A stretch of DNA of 64,000 bases, taken from Microbulbifer bruguierae. GTDB taxonomy: Bacteria > Pseudomonadota > Gammaproteobacteria > Pseudomonadales > Cellvibrionaceae. The position numbers were made by a program, and so were the translations under genes. Below, piece after piece: positions 27,080 to 36,485 of this stretch; within the stretch, counting starts at the first letter, position 1; every line of letters starts with the position of its first letter. The notes under the pieces are model-generated. The model saw nothing but the letters and a program-made list of their open reading frames with translations, did not search any database and was not told the DNA's origin. The stretch is taken from positions 3,500,001 through 3,564,000 of the forward strand of contig NZ_CP118605.1 in assembly GCF_029869925.1 (NCBI RefSeq), given 5' to 3'.

Positions 27080-27979
27080 ATGCACATTTTCGTTTTTTCC
27101 TATAACCGCGGCCCTTTTCTGGAAAACTGTATTGCCTCCATAGAAGCCTGTGCGCCGCAATGCCGGCTTACCGTTATCGATGATGGCAGCGACGATCCGG
27201 AAACCCGGCAGGTGTTGGCCGGAATTGCCGAGCGACATCAGGTGATTGATAAAACGGCGCATAGCGCCCACAAGCTGGGTGGGCTCTACGCCAACATGCA
27301 AGCCGCCTACGAAATGGTCGCCAATGATGAGCTGATGTGTTTTCTACAGGATGACACCCAGATGGTACGCCCGCTGACGGAGGGGGATCTGCAGTCTTTG
27401 CGCCAGAATTTTGACCGGCAGCCGGATCTGGGGTTTGTTTCGCCCGCGTTTGTGCGCGGCTTCTCATTGAGGAAAAAAGCGAATCGGGATTTCCGTTTTG
27501 ATCGCGAGCGCGATTTCTGGTTCTGGTACCCGCGCAAGCGCTCTACCGGCACCTGGTTCTCCGCACTGTTGATCGCTGATCCCCGGCGCTTGCGCCAGTT
27601 GAACTGGCAGTTTGAGGTGGGTGAATCGGTGAATAACCGCAAGGCGTCGCAGATGTTCTGTCGCATGGCGCGAATGCGTGTGCCTTTCGCCATGTGGCTG
27701 CCCAACGGGCGCGCCTATCGTGGCAAGCAGAAATCCCTGGCTCTGCGCTTTGGCGAGTGGTCGCGTCACTGCGGCCTTTACCCCTTGCAATTGATGTCCA
27801 CGGCTGAGGTTGAGGAGCTGGCAAATTGCGAGCCCGCACGACTGCCGGTGGCGGAGGATTTTCTGCGGTTAGTCCACGGCAAGGTACCCACCCCCTGGGT
27901 ATATGACCCGATGCAGGGTGCCGGCTGGCTCAAGTTGCTGGACCGTATGGAACGGAAGGTGCGCAGCGCGTTTGCGTAA
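27080..27979 (+). CDS. Family 2-like glycosyltransferase
   Basis: About 299 residues from ATG 27080, which has GAGGG upstream; the longer frame to 27032 looks untranslated. MHIFVFSYNRGPFLENCIAS and RLTVIDDGSDDPETRQVLAG give the GT2 nucleotide-binding fold, and ELMCFLQDDTQMVRPL supplies the D-D metal site. Downstream DFWFWYPRKRSTGTWFSALL resembles an acceptor loop. Specificity is unknown. It is transcribed towards kdkA with a 147-base gap, so co-transcription is possible. Confidence 0.78.
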   Translation: MHIFVFSYNRGPFLENCIASIEACAPQCRLTVIDDGSDDPETRQVLAGIAERHQVIDKTAHSAHKLGGLYANMQAAYEMVANDELMCFLQDDTQMVRPLTEGDLQSLRQNFDRQPDLGFVSPAFVRGFSLRKKANRDFRFDRERDFWFWYPRKRSTGTWFSALLIADPRRLRQLNWQFEVGESVNNRKASQMFCRMARMRVPFAMWLPNGRAYRGKQKSLALRFGEWSRHCGLYPLQLMSTAEVEELANCEPARLPVAEDFLRLVHGKVPTPWVYDPMQGAGWLKLLDRMERKVRSAFA

Positions 27980-28126
27980 GTGGGGCGGGCCGCCAAGTGC
28001 TGGTGCTGGGGAGTCGGTGCAGTTGGCGTTACAATGTCCAGGTTTTTATCTGTCGAATCGCGCGACAACACACCTTAAACGGTATGTGTTGTTATATGTC
28101 TCGTTGGCGTACTGAGGGGGAGCCCG

Positions 28127-28903
28127 GTGGGGTATCAACAATTCAAAAGCAGCCTGGCTACGATCATGTACGACGATGAAATCGTCGGTCGTAATTGCGA
28201 GAAGCTGTTTCACCGCGACTGGCTGCAGGCCAACAGCCACTGTGCCCTGGTAGAGCGGGGCAAGGCGGTGATGTTCGAGTACCGCGGGACGGACCTGGTG
28301 TTCAAGCAGTATCACCGTGGCGGTCTTGCCGGGCGCCTGGTGGAAAAATCCTACCTGTACAGCCGTCTGCCCAATACCCGGGTGTGGCGTGAATTCAATA
28401 TGCTGCGGGCAATGCGCGCAATGGGGCTGCCGGTGCCACGCCCGGTGGCCGCCCGTTGTGTCAGCGTGCCGCCCCTGGGCTATCGCGGTGCGCTGATTAC
28501 CGAGCGAGTGCCGGATTCCAGAACATTGACCGATGCCCTGTGTGACAAGCCGCTGGCAAACAGCCTGTGGTGGCAGCTGGGTAGCCTGATCGCACGGTTC
28601 CACAGGCGCAACGTCTATCACGCGGATCTGAACGCCAACAATATTCTGCTTACCGGTAGCGACGAGTTTTATCTGATCGATTTTGACAAGGGCGCCATAC
28701 GCAGCCCTCTGTCCCGACAGGATGCGGAGGCCAATGTCACGCGGCTGCGCCGTTCACTGGACAAGCTGCAGGGGCGTAACCCCGTTTTCCATTTCACTGA
28801 TGAAAACTGGCGCGCCCTGCAACGTGGCTATGAGGGTGACGGTCAGGATGGTGGCGAAAATGAAGGTAGTAAAAGTATTCTTCGGAGCCAGGCCAGCGGC
28901 TGA
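28127..28903 (+). CDS. kdkA: 3-deoxy-D-manno-octulosonic acid kinase
   Basis: 258 residues with a small protein-kinase-like fold. Lys in LVFKQYHRGGLAGRL binds phosphate. H165-A-D167 in VYHADLNANNILL is the catalytic loop and D185-F-D187 in YLIDFDKG the metal loop, the KdkA/WaaP signature. It phosphorylates the Kdo residue on lipid A core using ATP. It usually accompanies a WaaA that adds one Kdo, and waaA is 4 kb upstream here. GTG 28127 preceded by GGGGGAG is the start. It is convergent with the epimerase, stops six bases apart. Confidence 0.9.
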   Translation: MGYQQFKSSLATIMYDDEIVGRNCEKLFHRDWLQANSHCALVERGKAVMFEYRGTDLVFKQYHRGGLAGRLVEKSYLYSRLPNTRVWREFNMLRAMRAMGLPVPRPVAARCVSVPPLGYRGALITERVPDSRTLTDALCDKPLANSLWWQLGSLIARFHRRNVYHADLNANNILLTGSDEFYLIDFDKGAIRSPLSRQDAEANVTRLRRSLDKLQGRNPVFHFTDENWRALQRGYEGDGQDGGENEGSKSILRSQASG

Positions 28904-28909
28904 TTGGCT

Positions 28910-29938
28910 TCATACCGAATAGTATTCTCGATACCAATCTACGAATCGCTGTACCCCTTCGCGCACGCTGGTGTCCGGCTTGTAACCGGTGGCCTGTTGC
29001 AGTTTGCGGGTATCGGCGTGGGTATCGGGGATGTCTCCCTGCTGCATCGGCAGCAGCTCTCGCTGTGCTTTCTGCCCCAGGGCTCCTTCCAGCGCATCGA
29101 TATAGTCCGACAGTTGCGCCGGGTCACCGTTGCCGATATTGAAAATGCGGTAAGGCGCATCGCTGCTGGCCGGGCTGGGAGCTGCCGCGGACCAGTTCGG
29201 GTCGGCAGTGGCGATCTGGTCACTGGATTTGATCACCCCCGCGACGATGTCGTCGATATAGGTGAAGTCGCGGCTGTGGTGGCCGCGGTTGAATACCGGT
29301 ATGGGTTTGCCTTCGAGTATCAGGCGGGTGAATTTGAACAGTGCCATATCCGGACGCCCCCAGGGGCCATAGACGGTAAAAAAGCGCAGTCCGGTGGTGG
29401 GCAGTTTGAACAGGTGGCTGTAGCTGTGGGCCATCAGTTCGTTGGCGCGCTTGGTGGCAGCGTAAAACTGCAGCGGGTGGTCGGCGCCGTGGTCTTCACT
29501 GAATGGCATGGTGGTGTTGCCACCATACACGCTGCTGGTGCTGGCGTAGGTCAGATGCGGGCTGGCAGCGTTGCGGCAGGCCTCCAGCAGGTTGGAAAAG
29601 CCGATCAGGTTGCTTTCTACATAGGCTTCCGGATGCTCGATGGAGTGGCGCACACCAGCCTGTGCGGCGAGGTGGATCACCCGGTCGAATTGGTGTTTTT
29701 CAAAGCAGGCGTCGACGGCCGCTTTGTCGGCAATATTGGCACGCAGAAATTCATATTCCACCGCGCCGCCCTGAGCTTGTGCGGTCTTTTCCAGTTCCCG
29801 CAGGCGGGCTTCCTTGAGGCTGGTTTCGTAGTAGTCGTTAACGTTATCAATGCCTACCACCGAGTCGCCCCGAGCCATCAGAGTGTTTGCCACGTGGAAG
29901 CCGATAAAGCCCGCGTTGCCAGTAATCAGATACTTCAT
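28910..29938 (-). CDS. NAD-dependent UDP-glucuronate 4-epimerase-like protein
   Basis: A 342-residue extended short-chain dehydrogenase. The Rossmann loop is [20 protein letters not shown] (one of the G positions is normally T), followed by [18 protein letters not shown], the run typical of UDP-GlcA 4-epimerases. The active site is ASTSSVYGG and [18 protein letters not shown] (YxxxK), then [20 protein letters not shown]. It interconverts UDP-glucuronate and UDP-galacturonate, fitting ugd in the same locus. It closes the glycan locus and is transcribed away from tolC's terminator. Confidence 0.9.
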   Translation of the reverse strand: MKYLITGNAGFIGFHVANTLMARGDSVVGIDNVNDYYETSLKEARLRELEKTAQAQGGAVEYEFLRANIADKAAVDACFEKHQFDRVIHLAAQAGVRHSIEHPEAYVESNLIGFSNLLEACRNAASPHLTYASTSSVYGGNTTMPFSEDHGADHPLQFYAATKRANELMAHSYSHLFKLPTTGLRFFTVYGPWGRPDMALFKFTRLILEGKPIPVFNRGHHSRDFTYIDDIVAGVIKSSDQIATADPNWSAAAPSPASSDAPYRIFNIGNGDPAQLSDYIDALEGALGQKAQRELLPMQQGDIPDTHADTRKLQQATGYKPDTSVREGVQRFVDWYREYYSV

Positions 29939-30017
29939 GGATAGGTTCAGACCGCCGTTAGCCAGTTCGGTAGATAAGACAGAAATCCGCGGAAGTCCCG
30001 CAATTGTAGTCAGCGCA

Positions 30018-30057
30018 TAAAAAAGGCCGGCACTATAGCAGTACCGGCCTCGTTTTT
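30018..30057 (-). terminator. tolC terminator
   Basis: AGGCCGG / CCGGCCT stem around a loop of about 12 bases, with T-runs on both strands. It lies between the tolC stop and the epimerase start, in the correct orientation for tolC. Confidence 0.85.
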
Positions 30058-30088
30058 CTGCGCCAGAGTTCTTGAATTTGACTCGTTG

Positions 30089-31603
30089 TTATTTGCTGAA
30101 GGGGGCAGCGCCGCTATCGAGGATATTGGCGCGGGAAACCGGCGATGCCGGGTTCAGGCGCGTATCCAGTTCCTGCAGATCCTTGGGGGCCAGCAGGCCG
30201 GCGACCAGCTTGAGGTTCAGGGTGTTGAGAATGTAGTCGTACAGTGCATTGGCGTAGTCGGTCTGGGACTGGGCCAGGGTGCGCTGCGCGAGCAGTACGT
30301 CAACGATATTGCGGGTACCCACTTCGTATCCGGCCTGGGTCGCATCCAGTGCGCTCCTGGCGGAGACTACTGCCTGTTCCCGGGCCTCCACACGAGCTGT
30401 GTCGGTGGTCACCGCGCGGTGCAGGGTGCGGGTGCTCTGGATGGTGTTGCGCTCGGTGAGGTTGCGCAGATCCTCGGCCTGGAACGCCAGGTTGCGCGCC
30501 TCGCGGCGGCTGGCACTCAGGCGACCGCCGGTGTACAGCGGCATGTTGAAGCTGATAGCCGCGATGGTAACTTCAGTACTGCCGTCCGCTGGGATCGTTG
30601 AGCTAATCTGTCTGTTCAGCGAGGGGACCCGTGTGGTGGTGTTGCGCTTGCCATCGTCCTCTGCATCCTGATAAGTGATCGAGCCACTCAGGGTAGGCAG
30701 GTGCTCGGCGGCGGATGCACGTGCGCCCAGGCGTGCGGCGTCCGCGCTCAGGCGCGCAGCCTTGAGGTTGAAGTTGTTGGTCAGGGCAAAGTCTACCCAG
30801 GCGGCGCGGTCCGCGGGGTCCGGCGCAGCCACGCTAAAGCCCTGCTGCAGCGGCGCGACCACGTCGTGGTGGGTGCCGGTGAGCACCGACAGTGCATCGA
30901 AGTTGCTCAGCAGGTCGTCCTGCGCGGTGAGGCGGCGGGCAACGGCACTGTCGTAGGCGGAGCGGGAGTCATAGACGTCGGTGATCGCGGTCAGGCCCAC
31001 TTCGAAACGCTGTTGGGTCTGCTCGAGCTGCTTGGCCAGGGCCTCTTCCTCGGCGAGCGCCGCTTCCAATACGTCGTGAGCGCGCAATACGTCGAAATAG
31101 GCGCTGGCGACGCGCAGCATCATGTCCTGCTGGTTGAAGCTGAACTCGGCCGCAGCCTGCTCGCTGACGGTCTTGCCTTGCTTGTAGCCAAACCAGGCTG
31201 GTAGGTCGAACAGAGCCTGATCGAGGCGAGCGCCGTAACTGGTGGTGTCTACATCGCTGTCACCGGACTGGATGGACTGCAGCAACCCTAAGCTGTTGTC
31301 GAACTGTACGCCCCTGGACTCAAAATTGGTTTCGGTCTTGCTGATTTCGGCGGAGGCATTGATTTGCGGCAGCAGCGCGGAGCGACCGAGGTTTTTGGCT
31401 TCCAGGCCGGCGCGGTAGGCCGCGCGGTCGGCGGCCAGCTGCGGATCGTTATCCAGAGCCTGCAGGTAAATTTCCCACAGGGTATCCGCCTGTGCGTGGA
31501 TCGCGCCCAGGCCACTGGCAATGCCCACTACCGCGGCGGCGAGCATGGATTTGAGCGGGCGGCCAAATTGGCGCGCAAGGCCCCCTTTTGCACTTCTAAT
31601 CAT
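30089..31603 (-). CDS. tolC: TolC-family outer-membrane channel
   Basis: A 504-residue protein with a signal peptide ending near AIHAQA. Two TolC repeats follow: TLWEIYLQALDNDPQLAADR opens the first and AWVDFALTNNFNLKAARLSA the second. VGLTAITDVYDSRSAYD and VGTRNIVDVLLAQRTLAQSQ are the paired turn motifs before the coiled coil. It forms the trimeric channel for type I secretion and drug efflux. The neighbourhood (tolC divergent from the operon that leads to nudF) matches the gammaproteobacterial order, except that a lipid-transport operon is inserted between. ATG 31603. Confidence 0.93.
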   Translation of the reverse strand: MIRSAKGGLARQFGRPLKSMLAAAVVGIASGLGAIHAQADTLWEIYLQALDNDPQLAADRAAYRAGLEAKNLGRSALLPQINASAEISKTETNFESRGVQFDNSLGLLQSIQSGDSDVDTTSYGARLDQALFDLPAWFGYKQGKTVSEQAAAEFSFNQQDMMLRVASAYFDVLRAHDVLEAALAEEEALAKQLEQTQQRFEVGLTAITDVYDSRSAYDSAVARRLTAQDDLLSNFDALSVLTGTHHDVVAPLQQGFSVAAPDPADRAAWVDFALTNNFNLKAARLSADAARLGARASAAEHLPTLSGSITYQDAEDDGKRNTTTRVPSLNRQISSTIPADGSTEVTIAAISFNMPLYTGGRLSASRREARNLAFQAEDLRNLTERNTIQSTRTLHRAVTTDTARVEAREQAVVSARSALDATQAGYEVGTRNIVDVLLAQRTLAQSQTDYANALYDYILNTLNLKLVAGLLAPKDLQELDTRLNPASPVSRANILDSGAAPFSK

Positions 31604-32025
31604 TAGTATTGATTTCCTGTGACAGCTGTGGTCTTCAAGTTTTCGGGGATCTTTGCCCCTGCGTGCCTGTAAACCCCCGCTTCCCTTCTATTTATTGAAG
31701 ATCTGAAGCCAGTCTGTAATGTGCTCTGAAGGCGGCGCTGGCTTGGCCCGAAGCATATCCAAGACGGAGTTCGGGCCTGCGGTCGCGAGAGTGTACCCTC
31801 CGGCTGCAGGAGCGTCGAGGCGACGATCGGCGCAATTTGGTATATCTTCGTTAAATCGACGCGATTGCGCGTCCAGTAACAATAACACCGCTGATCCTAG
31901 TTCCCCCGGGCCGGAAATACTGGCCCTGCGAGTAAGACGCAGTGCTGGGCCATCCGGATGCAGCCTGCGCAACGCGCTTTTGCAAATACGGGTCAACGGC
32001 TTCGGAAATTGGGCAGAAGCAAAGC
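31604..32025. other. Intergenic region between divergent tolC and pqiA-like genes
   Basis: About 420 bases with no gene I can support; open frames on both strands here lack start sites and family signatures. It must hold the tolC promoter and the promoter of the lipid-transport operon. A GGCCGGAAATACTGGCC imperfect inverted repeat (about 31910-31926) is visible, but I cannot assign it to a regulator. Confidence 0.5.
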
Positions 32026-32736
32026 ATGGGGCGAGAATCCCGGCATTACCAAACGCAGGCGGGAGAAGAACAGTCACCCGCTGGCGAGTATAGACCCTGG
32101 CGGCGAGCCTGCCACCAGTGCGACCTATTGCTTACCCGCTCCCATGCGCCCGTCGGGCAGCGATTGCTGTGTCCCCGCTGCGGCGCCACCCTACACCGCA
32201 ATATGGATCGCAGTGTCGTGCACACGGCGGCCCTGAGTCTGACCGGACTGCTGCTGTTTATCCCGAGTGCCAGCCTGCCGCTGTTGGAATTTTCCCTGTT
32301 TTCTTTTGGTGCGGAGAGCACCCTGATGAACGGGGTGGAGTCTCTGTTTGCGGCGGGTTACATCTGGCTCGCCTCGCTGGTGCTGTTCTGCAGTGTGCTG
32401 GCGCCGCTGGGTAAGTTTCTGTTGCTTGCGTTTATCAGCTGGGGCAGTGGCTGGAGCAGGATGGCGAAGCCGGTGGCGCGCGCATTGCGCTGGTATCATC
32501 ACTTGCAGGAGTGGGGCATGCTGGATGTGTATATGCTCGGCATCCTGGTGGCACTGGTGAAAATGTCCGACTTAGGAAAAATGAGTGTTGAGCCCGGTCT
32601 CTACTGCTTTGTGGCAATGATGGTGGTCTCCAGTGCTGCCACCGTGTCGTTTGATGCGGAAACCGTGTGGGCACGGCTGGCGCGACACGCTCGCGCTGGC
32701 GACTCGGGTGCCGCAGACACGGAGCTGCCAGGTTGA
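32026..32736 (+). CDS. PqiA/LetA-type membrane protein, first half
   Basis: About 236 residues from ATG 32026 (longer frame to 31942 unlikely). An N-terminal zinc-ribbon pair, CHQCDLLLTRSH and LLCPRCG, precedes four transmembrane helices with LIPSASLPLLEFSLF and EWGMLDVYMLGILVALVKM, the PqiA-domain marks. E. coli LetA/YebS and PqiA contain two such domains in one chain; here each domain is a separate gene. The protein probably works in the inner membrane with the MCE protein downstream to move lipids between membranes. Its stop overlaps the next start. Confidence 0.87.
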   Translation: MGRESRHYQTQAGEEQSPAGEYRPWRRACHQCDLLLTRSHAPVGQRLLCPRCGATLHRNMDRSVVHTAALSLTGLLLFIPSASLPLLEFSLFSFGAESTLMNGVESLFAAGYIWLASLVLFCSVLAPLGKFLLLAFISWGSGWSRMAKPVARALRWYHHLQEWGMLDVYMLGILVALVKMSDLGKMSVEPGLYCFVAMMVVSSAATVSFDAETVWARLARHARAGDSGAADTELPG

Positions 32737-33407
32737 AGCGTCTGGCGCGTGGCCTCGCCGAGGGTTTCTGGACCTGTCTCGGCTGCCGTCAGCTGGTGTC
32801 GGTGGCGCCAGGAACGCGCTCGTGCCTGTGTCCGCGCTGCGGCGCGCGTATGCACGGGCGGGTGGAGGCCAGCCTGATGTTGACCTGGGCACTGATTATT
32901 ACCAGTGCGCTGCTGTTGATTCCGGCGAATATACTGCCGGTGATGACGGTGATTTACCTGGGTTCCGGGGATCCGAGTACCATCATTGGTGGCGCCCTGG
33001 AGCTGTATCACAGCGGGCTTTGGGGGATTGCCCTGATCGTGTTTGTGGCCAGTATCGCGGTACCGGTAATGAAGCTGGTGGGGCTGGTGATGCTGTGCCT
33101 GATTGTGCAACTGCGGTTGGATGTGCCCCCGCGCCAGGCAATGCGTATTTATCGGGTAGTGAACGCCATCGGCCGCTGGTCGCTGCTGGACCTGTTTATG
33201 ATTTCGATCCTGGTGGCTCTGGTTGATATGGGTGCCATTGCCGAAGTTGAGGCCGGCCCGGGCAGTACCGCTTTTGCCACCGTGGTGTTGGTGACCATGT
33301 TGGCGGTGCGGGCCTTCGACCCGCGCCTGATCTGGGATGTGTACGAGTCCAGATTCACCGCAGCAACAGCAGAAACCGATAAAAACCATCACAGGGAGTA
33401 TGGATGA
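32733..33407 (+). CDS. PqiA/LetA-type membrane protein, second half
   Basis: About 224 residues from TTG 32733, inside the preceding stop (TTGA overlap) with GGAG eight bases before. A second zinc-ribbon pair, FWTCLGCRQLV and CLCPRCGARM, and four helices with LLIPANILPVMTVIYLG and RWSLLDLFMISILVALVDMG repeat the PqiA domain. Its stop overlaps the MCE gene start (ATGA), so the three genes are translationally coupled. With the gene before, it reconstitutes a LetA-like pair. Confidence 0.87.
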   Translation: MKRLARGLAEGFWTCLGCRQLVSVAPGTRSCLCPRCGARMHGRVEASLMLTWALIITSALLLIPANILPVMTVIYLGSGDPSTIIGGALELYHSGLWGIALIVFVASIAVPVMKLVGLVMLCLIVQLRLDVPPRQAMRIYRVVNAIGRWSLLDLFMISILVALVDMGAIAEVEAGPGSTAFATVVLVTMLAVRAFDPRLIWDVYESRFTAATAETDKNHHREYG

Positions 33408-35764
33408 GCGAAGCGCCGGTAGAATACGACGCCCCGCCCGAAGGTCTGGCGCGCCGCAGTCGCGGTCTCTCGCTGGTATGGCTGCTGCCTTTGATTGCGG
33501 CGCTGATCGCGGTATGGCTGCTTTACAAGGACTTCACTCAAGGTGATATCCGCGCCACCATCCTGTTCTCCAGTGGCGATGGCCTGGTCAAGGGCAAGAC
33601 CGCGGTGAAGTATTCCGGGGTAGAAATCGGCGTGGTGGATGACTTCCGACTGGTGCCCAGCGCCGAGGAGTTGGGCGGGCAGGATGGCGTATTGGCGGAA
33701 GTCTCCTTTAATCGCAGTGCCGCCTACCTGCTGGCGAAGGGCAGCAAGTTCTGGGTTGTCAGGCCGGAAGTCTCACTCACCGGCGTACGCGGGCTGGAGA
33801 CCCTGGTGTCCGGCAACTATATCGCGGTGGAGCCTGGCAGCGGCGCGCCGGAAAGACATTTCCTGGCCGTGCCAGAGCCGCCTCCCCATGTGCGTGGTGA
33901 TGGCCTGCGTGTCATCCTTAAGTCTTCCCGCCTGGCGTCCCTCAGCCGCGGAGCGCCGGTGTATTACCGGCAGCTGGAAGTTGGGCAGGTGGAAAACTAC
34001 CAGCTGGCAGAAGATGCCAGCGGGGTGGAGATTGGTCTGTTCATCCGCCGTGAATACGCCGACCTGGTTCACCGCGGCAGCCGTTTCTGGAATACCTCCG
34101 GGGTCACCATTCAGGGGGGCATCAGCGGCGTTACCGTGGAGCTGGAGTCCCTTGCCTCGCTGATTGCTGGCGGTGTCAGTTTTTCCACCCCAGAGGCCCA
34201 GCGTCAGTCGCCCCTGGCGGTGGATGGCAATGAATTCAAACTCTACAAGAATTTTGCCGAGGCGAATGCGGGGATTCCCATTACGCTCAACTTCGATCGG
34301 GGTGTCAGTCTCACCGAAGGTTCCACTGAAGTGGTCTATCAGGGCATCACCGTGGGGCAGGTTAGCAGCGCCAAAGCCAACAAAAATATCAACGGTATGG
34401 AAGTGAAGGTTCTGATGGACCCTATTACCGACGATCTGTTGAGTGAAAACACCCAGTTCTGGCTGGCGCCCCCGACCCTCGATTTTACCTCTGGTGTCGA
34501 CGATCTACTGAAGGGCAATCGGATCGAGGTGGACCTGCGCAAGGGGCAGCGCTCGGTGCGCGAGTTCGATGCGCATTCGCGTCCGCCACCCAGAGATCCT
34601 CGAGTCCCGGGATTACACCTGACACTCACCGCGCGCACCACGGGCTCACTACAGCGCGGGGCTTCTGTGTACTACCGCCAGGTGGAAGTGGGGCGGGTGC
34701 AGGGAATGGCACTGAAACCCGATGGCTCCGATGTGGAAGTCTATGTAGTGATCGATCCACCCTATGCACATCTGGTCAACAGCGAGAGCCGCTTCTGGAA
34801 TGTGAGCGGATTGCGCGCCAGCGCCAGTTTGAAAGGGGTGGAAGTCGAGACCGAGTCCCTGCTGGCACTGGTGCGTGGCGGCATTGCTTTCGGCAGCGGG
34901 CCAAACGACCACAAGAATGCCGCGCGCGCCCGCAGTGGCGATGACTTCCGTCTTTACACCAGTCGTGAAGACGCGCTGGAAGAGGGCGTCAATATCTATA
35001 TCGATCTCACCGGTGACGAGGGGCTGAAAGAGGGCTCGCCACTGCGCTACCGCGGGATACAGGTGGGGGAAATCACCCGTATGCGCCTCAGCAATGAGCT
35101 GGACGGTGTGCGCGCCCGCGCGCGCCTCTACCGTCGCGCGGAGCGATTCGCCCGCAGCGGTACCCGTATGTGGGTGGTGGGGGTGAAGCTGGGACTGGAT
35201 GGCGTTTCCAACCTTGATACTCTGGTGACAGGTCCGTTTCTCGAGCTAGAACCGGGCAGTGGCGACCAGCCTCAAACCGAGTTTGTCGCCCTCGCCGCCA
35301 AGCCGGTGCCGGATCTTGCGGATACCATGATGATGCCCGGCCTGGCGCTGATTCTCGACGCTCCGCGACGGGGCTCACTCAAGCGCGGCAGCCCGGTGTA
35401 CTACCGTCAGGTGCAGGTGGGACAGGTTACCGGTTACCAGTTGGGGGAACTGGCAGACCGCGTGTACATCTATGTTTATATTGAGCCCCGCTATCGCACG
35501 CTGGTGCGCGAGCGCTCGAAGTTCTGGCATGCCAGTGGCGTGGATGTGAATTTTGGCCTGATCACGGGCCTGGATGTCCACACCGAATCTACCCAGGCAT
35601 TGCTGGCGGGAGGTATCGCCTTCGCCACGCCGGACAATCCGGAAATGGGCCTTGAAGTAGAATCCGGTAGCCATTACCCACTTTATGGCAGCCCGGAAAA
35701 TGAATGGCTGCTGTGGAGCCCGAAGATCGAACTCTACCCGGCGCTGGAAGACAGTTTCAAATAG
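33404..35764 (+). CDS. MCE-domain lipid-transport protein with six MCE repeats (PqiB/LetB-like)
   Basis: A 786-residue protein with one N-terminal transmembrane anchor (LSLVWLLPLIAALIAVWLLY). Six MCE domains begin near residues 46, 165, 287, 401, 527 and 644. Each has a strand-turn of the type VYYRQLEVGQV / VVYQGITVGQV / LRYRGIQVGEI. PqiB has three and LetB seven, so this member is intermediate. Such proteins form stacked periplasmic hexamers making a hydrophobic tunnel between inner and outer membrane. Domains 2, 4 and 6 resemble each other (V-Y-Y-R-Q), as do 3 and 5, suggesting growth by pair duplication. Coupled to the split LetA genes. Confidence 0.9.
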   Translation: MSEAPVEYDAPPEGLARRSRGLSLVWLLPLIAALIAVWLLYKDFTQGDIRATILFSSGDGLVKGKTAVKYSGVEIGVVDDFRLVPSAEELGGQDGVLAEVSFNRSAAYLLAKGSKFWVVRPEVSLTGVRGLETLVSGNYIAVEPGSGAPERHFLAVPEPPPHVRGDGLRVILKSSRLASLSRGAPVYYRQLEVGQVENYQLAEDASGVEIGLFIRREYADLVHRGSRFWNTSGVTIQGGISGVTVELESLASLIAGGVSFSTPEAQRQSPLAVDGNEFKLYKNFAEANAGIPITLNFDRGVSLTEGSTEVVYQGITVGQVSSAKANKNINGMEVKVLMDPITDDLLSENTQFWLAPPTLDFTSGVDDLLKGNRIEVDLRKGQRSVREFDAHSRPPPRDPRVPGLHLTLTARTTGSLQRGASVYYRQVEVGRVQGMALKPDGSDVEVYVVIDPPYAHLVNSESRFWNVSGLRASASLKGVEVETESLLALVRGGIAFGSGPNDHKNAARARSGDDFRLYTSREDALEEGVNIYIDLTGDEGLKEGSPLRYRGIQVGEITRMRLSNELDGVRARARLYRRAERFARSGTRMWVVGVKLGLDGVSNLDTLVTGPFLELEPGSGDQPQTEFVALAAKPVPDLADTMMMPGLALILDAPRRGSLKRGSPVYYRQVQVGQVTGYQLGELADRVYIYVYIEPRYRTLVRERSKFWHASGVDVNFGLITGLDVHTESTQALLAGGIAFATPDNPEMGLEVESGSHYPLYGSPENEWLLWSPKIELYPALEDSFK

Positions 35765-35834
35765 GTTGTGCTGGCAGTTGTACTTGGGAAGGTGTTGAGC
35801 ACACTTATAGATACACGTTAAAAAGGGAAAGCGA

Positions 35835-36410
35835 ATGCGTATTACAAACACCGGCCTGTTTGCGGGACTCTTGATTCCGGGGCTATTGGCTCTGGGGATT
35901 GCCGGTTGCAGCAGTCACACGCAAATCGAGCGTATAGAGTCGCGCAGTGCACCGGTTAGCTTTCAGACCTACGCCTGGGGTACCGAGGCGCTGAGCGCCG
36001 ATACTGGTGCGCCAGCCCAGCTGGTGGAACTGGATCTGGAATTGCGCCAGGTGGTGGGCGCACTGATGCAGGCTCGGGGCTATCGCCTGGTGGATAGCCC
36101 CGAAAGTGCCCAGATGGTGGTGGACTACCAGATTGCGGTCGTGCACGAAGAGTTTGCCAGTGAAGAAACGGAAGAGAGCTGGGATGCCCAGTTCGACAGT
36201 AACGCCCAGCGCGGGGTAGTGGAGTTGCCGAGCCGCACTGGTGCTCCGCTGGTAACCCTTTCCGTGGGCGTCGGTCCGCAACACGGCATGCCCATCTGGG
36301 GTGGCAGTGCCACCAAACTGATGGCGCGACCGGAAGACAAGAGTGAGCGACAGCGCGTTCTCAATAAAGCGGTTAGCGAGCTGCTGCAAGATCTGCCCCC
36401 TGCGGCTTGA
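35835..36410 (+). CDS. DUF4136-like lipoprotein
   Basis: 191 residues with a signal peptide ending in the lipobox LGIAGC (Cys about 25). The mature part starts RSAPVSFQTYAWG, continues with LRQVVGALMQARGYRLVDSP and ADxVVDYQIAV-type strands, and has a late IWGGSATKLMARP. This layout fits DUF4136, periplasmic lipoproteins of unknown role. It is 70 bases after the MCE gene on the same strand, in the place where PqiC-type lipoproteins sit in pqi operons; functional replacement is only inferred. AAAGGGAAAGCG precedes the ATG. Confidence 0.75.
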   Translation: MRITNTGLFAGLLIPGLLALGIAGCSSHTQIERIESRSAPVSFQTYAWGTEALSADTGAPAQLVELDLELRQVVGALMQARGYRLVDSPESAQMVVDYQIAVVHEEFASEETEESWDAQFDSNAQRGVVELPSRTGAPLVTLSVGVGPQHGMPIWGGSATKLMARPEDKSERQRVLNKAVSELLQDLPPAA

Positions 36411-36485
36411 GTTTTGCGATGACAATAATTTCCAATACAGATCGGCAGGGACGCCGGTACTTCCAAACCAACAAGGGGAGAACAC

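Noticed and set aside
31719..32093. Open frame of 124 codons upstream of the PqiA-like gene
   Set aside because: No ribosome site, unusual composition, overlaps the true start of the PqiA gene, and an equally long frame exists on the other strand.
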